DNA of 64,000 nt, from NCBI GenBank assembly GCA_017503065.1, contig JAFVTT010000024.1, positions 19,769 to 83,768 on the forward strand, in the 5' to 3' direction. Positions 15,987 to 24,780 of this stretch are shown piece after piece. The first letter of the stretch is position 1. Every line of letters starts with the position of its first letter. The position numbers and the translations under genes were made by a program. Below the pieces are notes generated by a model, which was not told where the DNA came from, did no database searches, and saw only the letters and a program-made list of their open reading frames with translations. Origin of the DNA: Bacteroidaceae bacterium. Its GTDB lineage: Bacteria; Bacteroidota; Bacteroidia; Bacteroidales; Bacteroidaceae.

Positions 15987-18479
15987 ATGTATTACGAAAA
16001 CAAGATAAAGGTCATCGACCGCGTGGCCATAGTGACTCCCACCGAGGAGATTTCCTATGCCGAGATGCTTGAGAACATCCGTCTTTTTGCATGCTATACC
16101 CCTGAGCAGAAGGAGGCCAAGACCATCGTCTTTGCCGAGAACTCCGTGGAGTGGATATACAGTTTCTTCTCCATCTGGCAGAACAAGGGCATTGCCATTC
16201 CCGTGGATGCCAGCAGCACCGTGGACGATGTTGCCTATATCCTGAACGATGCCCGCCCCGAGGCTATATGGGTAAGCGGACAAACTGAGGAAACGGCACG
16301 CCAGGCGATAGAGAAGGCCGGTGTAGATACCGTGGTGCTTCGCATGGACGACCTCTCAGGACTTGCCGCCCATGCCGAGACAAAGGAAACCGGTATCAGT
16401 TTCGAGGATAGCGACGTGTGCGTAATCCTTTACACCTCCGGCACTACAGGTTTCCCCAAGGGCGTTATGCTCACCTTCAAGAACCTGCTGGTCAACATCG
16501 ATGCCATTTCATGCAAGGAAGTGCCCATCTTCAACAAGAACAGCAGTACGCTCATTCTTCTGCCCCTGCACCATGTCATGCCCTTGGTTGGTACGCTTGT
16601 TGCCCCCATATTCAGCGAGTCGCAGGTGGTATTGTGTCCCACTATGTCGGGTCCTGACATCATGGCTTCGTTGCAGAGAGGCAAGGTGACCATCATGGTG
16701 GGTGTGCCCCGTCTGTGGCAGACACTCTACAACGGCATAAAGAAGAAAATAGACGAAAGCGCCCTTGCCAGCACACTCTACAAGTTGTGCGAAAAGGTGG
16801 GCAGTTACGGCTTCTCCAAGAAAGTGTTTGTCAGCGTCCATAAGAAGTTGGGCGGACACCTGATATATTGCGTCAGCGGTGGCGCCGCTCTGGACAAGGA
16901 GATAGGCATTGGCATGAAGACGCTGGGCATTACCGTGCTCGAGGGTTATGGCATGACCGAGACTTCCCCCATGATATGTTTCACACGTCCCAGCGATGTC
17001 ATACCCGGATGCTCGGGTCTGCCCTTGCCCTGTTGCGAGTGCAAGATAATTGACGGCGAGATGTGCGTGAAGGGCGACAACGTGATGAAGGGTTATTACA
17101 ACCGCCCCGAGGAAACCGCCGAACTCTTCGACGAGAACGGTTATCTGCATACCGGCGACCTGGCCCGTCTGGACGATAAAGGCAGGGTGTACATCACCGG
17201 CCGCAAGAAGGAAATCATCGTCCTGTCCAACGGCAAGAACGTGCAGCCCGTGGAGATAGAGTTCAAGTTGGAGAAGTACGACCAGTTCGTTAAGGAATGT
17301 GCCGTGTCATACTACAACGACAAGTTGGTGGCCGTCATCGTGCCCCAGGACGATATTGCCAAGGGCAAGACTGATGCGGAAATAGAGGCTTTGCTGAAGC
17401 ACGAGGTTCTGGAACCCTACAACAACGAGGCCATGAACTACAAGAAGGTGATGTCCATCTTAGTCCTTCACGGCGCCCTGCCCCGTACACGCCTGTCCAA
17501 GATTCAGCGCTTCAAGGTGCTGGATATGCTGAAGAACGGCGTTTCTGCCGCCAACACTCAGGCTGAGGCAAAGATTGTGGAGCCCGACATGGAGGAGTAC
17601 CGCATCATGCGCGACTATGTAATGAAGGAGAAGCGTATGGATACCGTGCGTCCCACCGACCATCTGGAAACCGACCTCGGCCTTGATTCGCTGGACCGTG
17701 TCAGCATGCAGGAGTTCATAGAGCAGACCTTCGGAGCCGAGGTGAATGCAGACAGCATCCTGTCTTTCTCCACCCTGCAGGCTCTTGCCGAGCATATTGC
17801 CAAGCAGAAGAAGCATACCGAAGTGGCAGAGGAGGTGGATTGGCACACTCTGCTCACCAACACTCCTGCTGTCCTGCCTTCCAAACCTACTGCCCTGCTG
17901 CCCATCAGCGCAGGCTTGGCCGAATTGTTCAACCGTCTGTACTTCCGCCTGTCCGTGAAGGGTAAGGAGAACATCCCCGCCAAGGGTCCCTTTATCATTG
18001 CCCCCAACCACCAGAGTTTCCTGGATGGACCTGTCGTTACCAGTGGCCTGTCGTTCAGTACCCTGAAGGACTGCTACTTCTATGCCACCGAGGAGCATGT
18101 GAAGTCCAAGGCAAGACAATCCTTTGCACGTCAGTGCAATGTCATCCTGATGCAGCGTGCCAACCTGAAGACCTCCATACAGAACATGGCTCAGGTACTG
18201 CGTGCAGGCAAGAACCTTATTATATTCCCTGAAGGCCGCCGTACCAACACCGGCGAGATGGGACAGTTCAAGAAGACCTTTGCCATTCTGTCCAAGGAAC
18301 TTCGCGTTCCCATCGTTCCCGTGCGCATAACAGGTGCTTTCGAGGCTCTGCCCCGCCAGAAGTCCCTGCCCCGTCCCCACAAGATTACCGTGGAGTATCT
18401 GCCGGCCATCATGCCCGATCCCACCAAGTCTTACGACGAGATAGCCGAGCAGGTAAAGAAGGCCATAGCACTGGATTGA
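15987..18479 (+). CDS. Acyl-AMP synthetase / acyl carrier protein / PlsC acyltransferase fusion
   Basis: Three-domain lipid enzyme of 830 residues. Residues about 1-505 are an AMP-forming ligase with the phosphate loop LYTSGTTGFPKG (about 147-158) and YGMTETSPM. About 530-605 is an ACP-like domain with the phosphopantetheine serine in DLGLDSLDRV (near 566). About 640-830 is a PlsC acyltransferase with NHQSFLD (HX4D, near 673) and FPEGRRTNTG. It probably activates free fatty acids, loads them on its own ACP arm and transfers them to a lysophospholipid, like Aas of E. coli but with another domain order and a built-in carrier. A GTG at 15957 is in frame; the ATG at 15987 (MYYENKIKVIDR) is preferred. 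Confidence 0.88.
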   Translation: MYYENKIKVIDRVAIVTPTEEISYAEMLENIRLFACYTPEQKEAKTIVFAENSVEWIYSFFSIWQNKGIAIPVDASSTVDDVAYILNDARPEAIWVSGQTEETARQAIEKAGVDTVVLRMDDLSGLAAHAETKETGISFEDSDVCVILYTSGTTGFPKGVMLTFKNLLVNIDAISCKEVPIFNKNSSTLILLPLHHVMPLVGTLVAPIFSESQVVLCPTMSGPDIMASLQRGKVTIMVGVPRLWQTLYNGIKKKIDESALASTLYKLCEKVGSYGFSKKVFVSVHKKLGGHLIYCVSGGAALDKEIGIGMKTLGITVLEGYGMTETSPMICFTRPSDVIPGCSGLPLPCCECKIIDGEMCVKGDNVMKGYYNRPEETAELFDENGYLHTGDLARLDDKGRVYITGRKKEIIVLSNGKNVQPVEIEFKLEKYDQFVKECAVSYYNDKLVAVIVPQDDIAKGKTDAEIEALLKHEVLEPYNNEAMNYKKVMSILVLHGALPRTRLSKIQRFKVLDMLKNGVSAANTQAEAKIVEPDMEEYRIMRDYVMKEKRMDTVRPTDHLETDLGLDSLDRVSMQEFIEQTFGAEVNADSILSFSTLQALAEHIAKQKKHTEVAEEVDWHTLLTNTPAVLPSKPTALLPISAGLAELFNRLYFRLSVKGKENIPAKGPFIIAPNHQSFLDGPVVTSGLSFSTLKDCYFYATEEHVKSKARQSFARQCNVILMQRANLKTSIQNMAQVLRAGKNLIIFPEGRRTNTGEMGQFKKTFAILSKELRVPIVPVRITGAFEALPRQKSLPRPHKITVEYLPAIMPDPTKSYDEIAEQVKKAIALD

Positions 18480-18509
18480 CGTTTGTTTCCGGAAAACGGA
18501 ATTGTTTAT

Positions 18510-18550
18510 AAAAAAGGAGCGCTGTGATACATTGTTATCATGGCGCTCCT
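18510..18550 (-). terminator. Terminator of the BASS transporter gene
   Basis: Stem AGGAGCGC / GCGCTCCT with further internal TGATA/TATCA-like pairing. Read leftward it runs into TTTTTTATA. Confidence 0.8.
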
Positions 18551-18581
18551 CTGATTCCTGTGCTGTTTCGTGAATGCTGCT

Positions 18582-19577
18582 CTAATCCTTTCCCTTCTTG
18601 TCCGACATCACGAAGAGGTTTGCCAACAGAGTGCCGGAAATGGAATGATATGCACAACTGATGGCACACGGTACCACACAAAGTATGGCCTCGGGATTGG
18701 TGGCGAGGATTTCGGGGTTTGCAAAGTATGAGGTTGCAAGCACTGTGGCCATGCCCGCATTCTGCATACCCACTTCTATGGATATGGTACGTCTCTTGGC
18801 CTTGTTGAAATGGAACAAGTATCCGATACCGTATCCTGTGGCATAACCCAAAGTGTTGTGGAAGAAAACGACGCATAGCATGAGCAGGAACAGGGAAAGT
18901 CCGCTGTTCATCAGTTGTGGAGTGACCTGTGCCACAACACCGCCTACGATGAGCGCGAGGCACGTTACGCTGACACCCGGCATGACCGACTGTATGTCCT
19001 TGAATACGCGCTTCTTGCCCATCAGGGTATTTGCCGTGAAACCTATGGCCACTGGTATTAGTGTGATAAGGAGTATGCCCTGAAACATGCCTATAACGTC
19101 CACTTCAATCCTGCTTCCTGCCAGCCACCATACAAGCAACGGAGTCATCAGTGGAGCCAGAAGGGTGGAGGCTGTGGTCATGCCCACCGAGTACGCGACA
19201 TCGCCACGGCACAGGTAGGACATGATATTGCTGGATACTCCGCCCGGGCAGCACCCCACCAGGATTATGCCTATGGAGAGGTAGGGGTTGAGATTGAAGG
19301 CTTGAGTCAGCGTCCATGCTATCAGTGGCATGAGGGTGTATTGTGCACAGGCCCCGATGAATATGTCCAACGGACGTCTGAACAGTTCCCTGAAGTCGTC
19401 AGTGGTCAGTGTCAGCCCCATCGTAAGCATGATGATGCCCAGAATGACACTGGAAACGTCTCCTTTTACCCAAGTGAATGTCTCCGGCAGGAAGAACGCC
19501 AAAATGGCTGCCGCTATGACATAGAGCGAGGAGTGTGAGGCGAGAAGGTTACTTGTTCGCAACAGCAATGTTGTCAT
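18582..19577 (-). CDS. Bile acid:sodium symporter family transporter (BASS)
   Basis: Inner-membrane sodium-coupled organic anion transporter, 331 residues with about ten hydrophobic segments. Hallmarks are VGCCPGGVSSNIMSYLCRGD (108-127), which holds the family's Gly-Gly substrate region, and SIEVGMQNAGMATVLA in the second half, the matching repeat that helps form the Na+ sites. In gut bacteria such proteins may carry bile acids, pantoate or keto acids; the sequence does not decide which. It is transcribed alone with its own terminator. Confidence 0.87.
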   Translation of the reverse strand: MTTLLLRTSNLLASHSSLYVIAAAILAFFLPETFTWVKGDVSSVILGIIMLTMGLTLTTDDFRELFRRPLDIFIGACAQYTLMPLIAWTLTQAFNLNPYLSIGIILVGCCPGGVSSNIMSYLCRGDVAYSVGMTTASTLLAPLMTPLLVWWLAGSRIEVDVIGMFQGILLITLIPVAIGFTANTLMGKKRVFKDIQSVMPGVSVTCLALIVGGVVAQVTPQLMNSGLSLFLLMLCVVFFHNTLGYATGYGIGYLFHFNKAKRRTISIEVGMQNAGMATVLATSYFANPEILATNPEAILCVVPCAISCAYHSISGTLLANLFVMSDKKGKD

Positions 19578-19683
19578 ATGTATTCTTTGCTTCTATTCAT
19601 GAAATGACAGAATCCCACCATACAGCCATATCTTGGAATGACGGTAACGGTGGGATTGGTATGGTGCAATTTACCTTATTATA

Positions 19684-20622
19684 TTATATAAGGTATTGGT
19701 CGCTTATGCTTTCGTTGTCCTGTACGCTGCGGATGGTGTTGGCAATGAGTTCTGCAACAGAAAGCTGCTTCACCTTAGCGCAGGAACCGTGGTAGGGGAT
19801 TGAGTCGGTGAAAATCATCTCCTCCAGTGCGCACGCTTCAACACGCTCGTTGGCAGGACCGCTCATTATGCAGTGGCTGGCCAATGCACGGACGCTGCGT
19901 GCACCCTTTTCCTTCAGCAGGTCGGCAGCCTTGGTGATTGTGCCTGCGGTGTCCACCATATCGTCAATGAGGACAACGTCCGCACCCTCAACGTCGCCGA
20001 TGACATCCATGTGGGCAACCTCGTTGGCCTTCTTGCGGGTCTTGTTGCACATTACCATGGGGCAGTTGAAGAATTTTGCATAAGAGGAAGCGCGCTTGCT
20101 GCCGCCCACGTCGGGACTTGCAATTACAAGGTTCTCCAGTTGCAACGACTTGATGTATGGCAGCAATACGCTGCTGGCATAGAGGTGATCAACGGGGACA
20201 TTGAAGAAACCTTGCTCCTGGTCGGCATGCAGGTCCATGGTTATCATGCGGTCGATGCCGGCAACGGTAAACATGTCGGCAACCAGCTTTGCGGCGATGC
20301 TCACACGAGGCTTGCTCTTGCGGTCCTGGCGTGCCCAGCCGAAGTAGGGTACAACGGCATTTACTGTGCGTGCAGAGGCTCGCTTGGCAGCATCTATCAT
20401 AAGCAGGAGTTCCATGAGGTTGTCTGCATTGGGAAAGGTGCTTTGAACCAGGTAGACATCCTTGCCACGTATGCTTTCTTCAAAGCACACCTCGAATTCG
20501 CCGTCAGCGAAACGGGTTACTGTCATGTTGCCCAGCTCGCAACCAAGGCTGGCGCAAATTTTCTCGGCAAGATAGCGTGTAGCAGTGCCGGAGAATACCT
20601 TGAATGACTTGTTCTCAATCAT
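19684..20622 (-). CDS. prs: Ribose-phosphate pyrophosphokinase
   Basis: Makes PRPP from ribose-5-phosphate and ATP for nucleotide, His, Trp and NAD synthesis. The 312-residue protein has the flexible catalytic loop region YFGWARQDRKSKPR, the metal-binding MDLHADQEQGFF stretch and the PRPP-binding signature VLIDDMVDTAGT. The length is standard for class I enzymes. It lies 55 bp downstream of the ThiE-like gene on the same strand with no promoter box recognised, so co-transcription is possible. Confidence 0.95.
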   Translation of the reverse strand: MIENKSFKVFSGTATRYLAEKICASLGCELGNMTVTRFADGEFEVCFEESIRGKDVYLVQSTFPNADNLMELLLMIDAAKRASARTVNAVVPYFGWARQDRKSKPRVSIAAKLVADMFTVAGIDRMITMDLHADQEQGFFNVPVDHLYASSVLLPYIKSLQLENLVIASPDVGGSKRASSYAKFFNCPMVMCNKTRKKANEVAHMDVIGDVEGADVVLIDDMVDTAGTITKAADLLKEKGARSVRALASHCIMSGPANERVEACALEEMIFTDSIPYHGSCAKVKQLSVAELIANTIRSVQDNESISDQYLI

Positions 20623-20677
20623 TGTCTTGTGGAATATATAGGGTTCTTTTATCTTGTCGCCATCTCTGAGTGAGAGC

Positions 20678-21286
20678 CTATTCTGATGCTTTCCTCAGTT
20701 TGTGGAAGTGCTTGATGACATCCTTGAAATCCATGCCGCTGTGTATGTTGAAGCGTTTCCAAAGGTCGCTGCACACCACGGCTCCTCCGAAGCCGAGTTC
20801 GCGCACTTGCTGAATGTTCTCAAGGCTGATACCAGTCTGTGCCATCACACGTTTGTCTATAAGGCCACGCCTGCTTGCGTCGCGCAACTGTTCGTGTGTG
20901 TATAGCGCCTTGCTTCCGTTGCCGGAAGCGCTGTCGTACACGTCCCTCAGTATGACATACTGGTTCTTCTTTTTGGCCTCGGGCAGTTCGTCCAGACTGT
21001 AGCATGTGCGTGTGGTCACGCCTTTGTAGCCTTGCGGTATGTTTGGATTACGCTCAGATATATGTATGCCCATCAGGTCGAATTCCTCTTTCAGATAGAA
21101 GTGGTCGTTGGTTATTATGCGCTGGTGGTATTTTTCAGGAAGCAGTGTGAGCAGGCGTTCGCAGTATACGGGTTCCGAGTTAGGCTTGCGCAGATGCAAA
21201 ATATCCAAGCCTTCCTCAAAAAGTGTTGCCAGTATCTTGTCTTCCTCTACGAAAAAGTTGGGGCTGCTAAGTAATAATAACTTCAT
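20678..21286 (-). CDS. ThiE/TenI-like thiamine phosphate synthase family protein
   Basis: A 202-residue TIM-barrel protein of the thiamine phosphate synthase superfamily. Visible landmarks are LDILHLRKP near the N-terminus, IITNDHFYLKEEFDLMGIHI in place of the ThiE GVHLGQ region, and VTTRTCYSLDELPEA where ThiE has its SxH motif. These departures suggest either a diverged synthase or a TenI-like paralogue, so catalytic function is left open. The frame opens 10 codons upstream (21316), but that stretch overlaps the -7 box; MKLLLLSSPNFF at 21286 is the start. It precedes prs on the same strand. Confidence 0.75.
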   Translation of the reverse strand: MKLLLLSSPNFFVEEDKILATLFEEGLDILHLRKPNSEPVYCERLLTLLPEKYHQRIITNDHFYLKEEFDLMGIHISERNPNIPQGYKGVTTRTCYSLDELPEAKKKNQYVILRDVYDSASGNGSKALYTHEQLRDASRRGLIDKRVMAQTGISLENIQQVRELGFGGAVVCSDLWKRFNIHSGMDFKDVIKHFHKLRKASE

Positions 21287-21313
21287 GACTCCTTTGGTAG
21301 GTTTATAACGATG

Positions 21314-21321
21314 CAAAGGTA
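21314..21321 (-). promoter_or_regulatory. -7 box TACCTTTG of the ThiE-like gene
   Basis: Exact element on the minus strand; predicted leader about 20 nt. Confidence 0.65.
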
Positions 21322-21433
21322 CAAATAAGTGAGGTATTTACCAAGTTATAGTACATCTATTTTTCGTAAAACACAGGAAAGTACCGAAAAGTATTGAATG
21401 TACCATGGTGCTGTATTATAATATAAAAAAAGG

Positions 21434-21463
21434 AGAGGACTCTGCTTCACAGCAAAGTCCTCT
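21434..21463 (-). terminator. Terminator of rpsP
   Basis: Stem AGAGGACT / AGTCCTCT with inner TGC/GCA pairing. Leftward it is followed by CCTTTTTTT. Confidence 0.85.
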
Positions 21464-21508
21464 TATGTTTGTTTGGAATTTGTCTTGGAAAATGTTTGAA
21501 TTTGTTGA

Positions 21509-22045
21509 TTATGCCTCTGCAGGAGCCTCTGTGGTTTCTGTTTCAGCAGTCTCTGCGGCCTCAGCCTCAGCCTTTGCGGCAGCCTCGGCAGCCTTCTTGT
21601 CAGCTACCTTCTGAGCGATTGCCTCTGCGGTTTTCTTCTCAGCCTCTAAACGTGCAGCCTCGGCCTGCTTCTTTGCAGCGGCCTCCTTGGCAGCGAATGC
21701 AGCCAGACCCTTCTGCTTGTCAGCCTTCCAGGCATCGAACTTTGCCTGAGCGGCAGCCTCGTCGAACGCACCCTTCTTGACGCCACCACGGAGGTGCTTC
21801 ATCATGTACACGCCCTCGTTGGAGAGGATGTTGCGTACGGTGTCAGTGGGCTGTGCGCCGGTCTCTACCCAGTACAATGCACGGTCAAATTTCAAATCTA
21901 CAGTGGCAGGATTGGTGTTGGGGTTGTAGGTACCAATCTTTTCTGTAAACTTACCATCACGTGGTGCTCTTACATCAGCGATCACGATGCTGTAGAAAGC
22001 GTAGCTCTTACGGCCGTGGCGCTGTAAACGGATTTTTGTTGCCAT
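21509..22045 (-). CDS. rpsP: 30S ribosomal protein bS16 with long C-terminal extension
   Basis: Small-subunit protein needed for 30S assembly. Residues 1 to about 85 are the bS16 core ([20 protein letters not shown], then [20 protein letters not shown]). From about 95 to 178 there is a low-complexity Ala/Lys/Glu-rich tail ([38 protein letters not shown]) that would form a charged helix followed by an acidic end. Many Bacteroidetes bS16 proteins carry such tails, about doubling the usual 80-90 residues. It is a single gene with its own promoter at 22107-22114 and a strong terminator. Confidence 0.95.
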   Translation of the reverse strand: MATKIRLQRHGRKSYAFYSIVIADVRAPRDGKFTEKIGTYNPNTNPATVDLKFDRALYWVETGAQPTDTVRNILSNEGVYMMKHLRGGVKKGAFDEAAAQAKFDAWKADKQKGLAAFAAKEAAAKKQAEAARLEAEKKTAEAIAQKVADKKAAEAAAKAEAEAAETAETETTEAPAEA

Positions 22046-22106
22046 AATTTTTTAATTAATGGTTTTATAGGTTTGAAATAATGCAATTAACCCGTAATTG
22101 CGGGTG

Positions 22107-22114
22107 CAAAGATA
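22107..22114 (-). promoter_or_regulatory. -7 box TATCTTTG of rpsP
   Basis: TAnnTTTG match on the minus strand; predicted leader about 55 nt. Confidence 0.65.
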
Positions 22115-22197
22115 CAACTTTTTCACGAAAGATACTGCAGATGGGGCAACAAAAACGGCAAACGCACTGATTTTCGCTCCAAAAAACCGTTCTTTGA

Positions 22198-22240
22198 GGT
22201 TTCAGGTGAAAGGTGAAACTTGAAACTTGAAACCTGCCCC
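22198..22240. repeat. Heptamer tandem repeat (AACTTGA)
   Basis: Units GTTTCAG, GTGAAAG, GTGAAAC, TTGAAAC, TTGAAAC in 7-bp phase, just downstream of the gapA terminator. Confidence 0.65.
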
Positions 22241-22243
22241 CCA

Positions 22244-22280
22244 AAAAAAAAGACGCCCGAAGGGGTAACCTTCGGGCGCC
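22244..22280 (-). terminator. Terminator of gapA
   Basis: Stem GGCGCCCGAAGG / CCTTCGGGCGTC with a 5-nt loop, then a run of nine T read leftward. Very strong. Confidence 0.92.
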
Positions 22281-22304
22281 ATAATGTTATAACGGATTGT
22301 TGGA

Positions 22305-23333
<1,029 letters not shown>

Positions 23334-23446
23334 TTAGATTTTAAAATGAAAAACTATGGTTTACTAACTCTTATACTATTATAATATATTATGTATGCTC
23401 CTTTTCCGCGGTTGGGCAGGGGATGGGCAGTGCTCCGCCCCCGGCA

Positions 23447-23539
23447 TCAGCCACAATTGCAGTATTCTGCACTCTTGCATGCTGCCATAAGCATGAGCAT
23501 CACAATGCTCGCAAGGGCATAAACTAAGTTTTTACTCAC
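23447..23539 (-). CDS. Putative 30-residue lipoprotein upstream of gapA
   Basis: An open frame of 30 codons plus stop in the gapA leader, beginning with GTG at 23539. It reads MSKNLVYALASIVMLMLMAA, then CKSAEYCNCG. The layout is that of a minimal lipoprotein: short basic start, hydrophobic stretch, LMAAC lipobox with Cys21, and a 10-residue mature peptide with two more cysteines. A TAAATTTG -7 box at 23560-23567 would start transcription about 14 nt upstream. The 5-nt context, GTG start and small size leave real doubt. If genuine, gapA would be second in a two-gene transcript. No family is recognised. Confidence 0.45.
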   Translation of the reverse strand: MSKNLVYALASIVMLMLMAACKSAEYCNCG

Positions 23540-23559
23540 TTTTCTTTCTTTTCTTTGCG

Positions 23560-23567
23560 CAAATTTA
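23560..23567 (-). promoter_or_regulatory. Probable -7 box TAAATTTG for the small lipoprotein / gapA
   Basis: Fits TAnnTTTG on the minus strand. It is the only such match found in the 330-bp gap between gapA and mscL on that strand. Confidence 0.5.
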
Positions 23568-23650
23568 CAAAATTCTTTTTAATTTCGCACCGCAATTGAA
23601 GAATAAATTTTAACAAGACAATATTATTAAACACTAAAAATTTCATTTTA

Positions 23651-24124
23651 ATGGCAAAGAGTACATTTTTACAGGACTTCAAGGCCTTCGCGATGAAGGG
23701 CAATGTTATTGACATGGCCGTGGGTGTGATCATCGGCGGTGCATTCGGCAAGATCGTAACCAGCGTGGTAAACGACCTGATCATGCCCACCGTGGGCATG
23801 CTTGTGGGCGGTGTGAACTTCACCGACCTGAAACTCACCATGAAGGAGGCCGTTCCCGAGAAACTGAACGAGGCCGGCGAGGTGATTGAGGCTGCCGTTC
23901 CTGCCGTGACGCTGAACTATGGCAACTTCCTGCAGCAGACCTTCGACTTCCTCATCATCGCCTTCTGCATCTTCCTGATGATCAAGGGCATTGCCAAGCT
24001 GAACAACATGAAGAAGAAGGAAGAGGAAGCACCCGCAGAACCAACTCCCGCTCCCGAACCCGAACCCAGCGCAGAGGAGAAACTGCTGACCGAAATACGC
24101 GACCTGCTGAAGAACAAGCAGTAA
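23651..24124 (+). CDS. mscL: Large-conductance mechanosensitive channel
   Basis: Inner-membrane emergency valve that opens under osmotic downshock. The 157-residue protein has the N-terminal helix [15 protein letters not shown]1 [18 protein letters not shown], a periplasmic loop (about 60-85) and TM2 [17 protein letters not shown]. The linker before the C-terminal helix is unusually long and made of Glu/Pro/Ala ([20 protein letters not shown]), and [11 protein letters not shown] closes it as the usual bundle helix. Single gene, divergent from gapA, with its own terminator. Confidence 0.95.
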   Translation: MAKSTFLQDFKAFAMKGNVIDMAVGVIIGGAFGKIVTSVVNDLIMPTVGMLVGGVNFTDLKLTMKEAVPEKLNEAGEVIEAAVPAVTLNYGNFLQQTFDFLIIAFCIFLMIKGIAKLNNMKKKEEEAPAEPTPAPEPEPSAEEKLLTEIRDLLKNKQ

Positions 24125-24145
24125 AGAGATACACAACAAAAAGAC

Positions 24146-24185
24146 AAGCAAGCCCACGCTCTATGCCACGGGCTTGCTTTTTTGT
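24146..24185 (+). terminator. Terminator of mscL
   Basis: Stem AAGCAAGCCC / GGGCTTGCTT followed by TTTTTGTTG. Confidence 0.9.
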
Positions 24186-24297
24186 TGTTGTCCTGTAAAA
24201 GGGGATTCCTGTTCGATTGGTGTCCGGTAAACAAAACAATCTAATTGAGTTATAGGCGTTTATATTGTGCCAAGCCCCTATTTGGACATGGAGTAAA

Positions 24298-24356
24298 GTA
24301 CAGCCCCCTCCGTCGCGTTGCGACACCTCCCCTAACTTAGGGGAGGAAAGGGAGAT
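24298..24356. repeat. C-rich palindromic element, copy 3
   Basis: GCCCCCTCCGTCGCGTTGCG, then the inner hairpin CTCCCCTAA-C-TTAGGGGAG, then GGGAGATGGGGGC. Same nested plan as the copies at 1.5 kb. Confidence 0.7.
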
Positions 24357-24362
24357 GGGGGC

Positions 24363-24412
24363 GTGGTTTCAAGTTTAAGGTTTCTGGTTTCAGGTTTAAG
24401 GTTTCAGGTGTC
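24363..24412. repeat. Heptamer tandem repeat (GTTTCAG/GTTTAAG)
   Basis: Six 7-bp units in phase: GTTTCAA, GTTTAAG, GTTTCTG, GTTTCAG, GTTTAAG, GTTTCAG. Confidence 0.8.
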
Positions 24413-24449
24413 CCGCTACTTTGTCCTCCAAAGTTAGAGGGCGAAGAGG

Positions 24450-24512
24450 GTCTTTAGAAGAATGAGTGAATGTCATTCTGTGCCATCTGAGGGCCACAAT
24501 CCCCATTGCGAC
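24450..24512. repeat. Covarying hairpin element, copy 2
   Basis: Same order as copy 1 at 1649-1711: GTCTTTAGAAG, stem AGAATGA (24459-24465) with TCATTCT (24473-24479), TGAAT in the loop, then CAATCCCCATTGCGAC. The stem sequence differs from copy 1 but remains paired. Confidence 0.65.
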
Positions 24513-24540
24513 ATTGGATAAGGCGAAACGAAGGGGGATG

Positions 24541-24605
24541 ATAAACGGAAAACGGGAAACGGAAATGGGAAAGCGGAAAACTGGAAAACTGGAAACGGGA
24601 AACTC
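24541..24605. repeat. Heptamer tandem repeat (AACGGAA)
   Basis: About eight units such as AACGGAA, AACGGGA, AACGGAA, ATGGGAA, AGCGGAA, AACTGGA. This is the reverse complement of the GTTTTCC family. Confidence 0.8.
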
Positions 24606-24622
24606 ACCGCTCAGTTGCTCTT

Positions 24623-24672
24623 TACATACCCCCTCCGCCCTTCGGGCTCGTCCCCCTGACTCAGAGGGACAA
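24623..24672. repeat. C-rich palindromic element, copy 4
   Basis: CATACCCCCTCCGCCCTTCG, then GGCTCGTCCCCCTGACTCAG and AGGGACAAAG. It aligns with the reverse complement of copy 1. Confidence 0.7.
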
Positions 24673-24780
24673 AGAATAGTGGTTTTATAAAAACACCCCC
24701 AGCGACCGTCTAACGCTGGAGGTGCTGAGAGGACACAAAGAGGGCAGAGGTTTATCCCCTGCCCTACTCCTTTATCATTA

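Larger units (their letters stand above)
24186..24780. other. Repeat-filled intergenic region, no gene
   Basis: Convergent gap between mscL and the GH20 gene. It is largely occupied by the same repeat types as 1352-1760: two C-rich palindromic elements, heptamer tracts and the second copy of the covarying hairpin element. A hairpin TCTAACGCTGGAGGTGCTGAG near 24710-24735 may terminate the GH20 gene. Confidence 0.55.
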
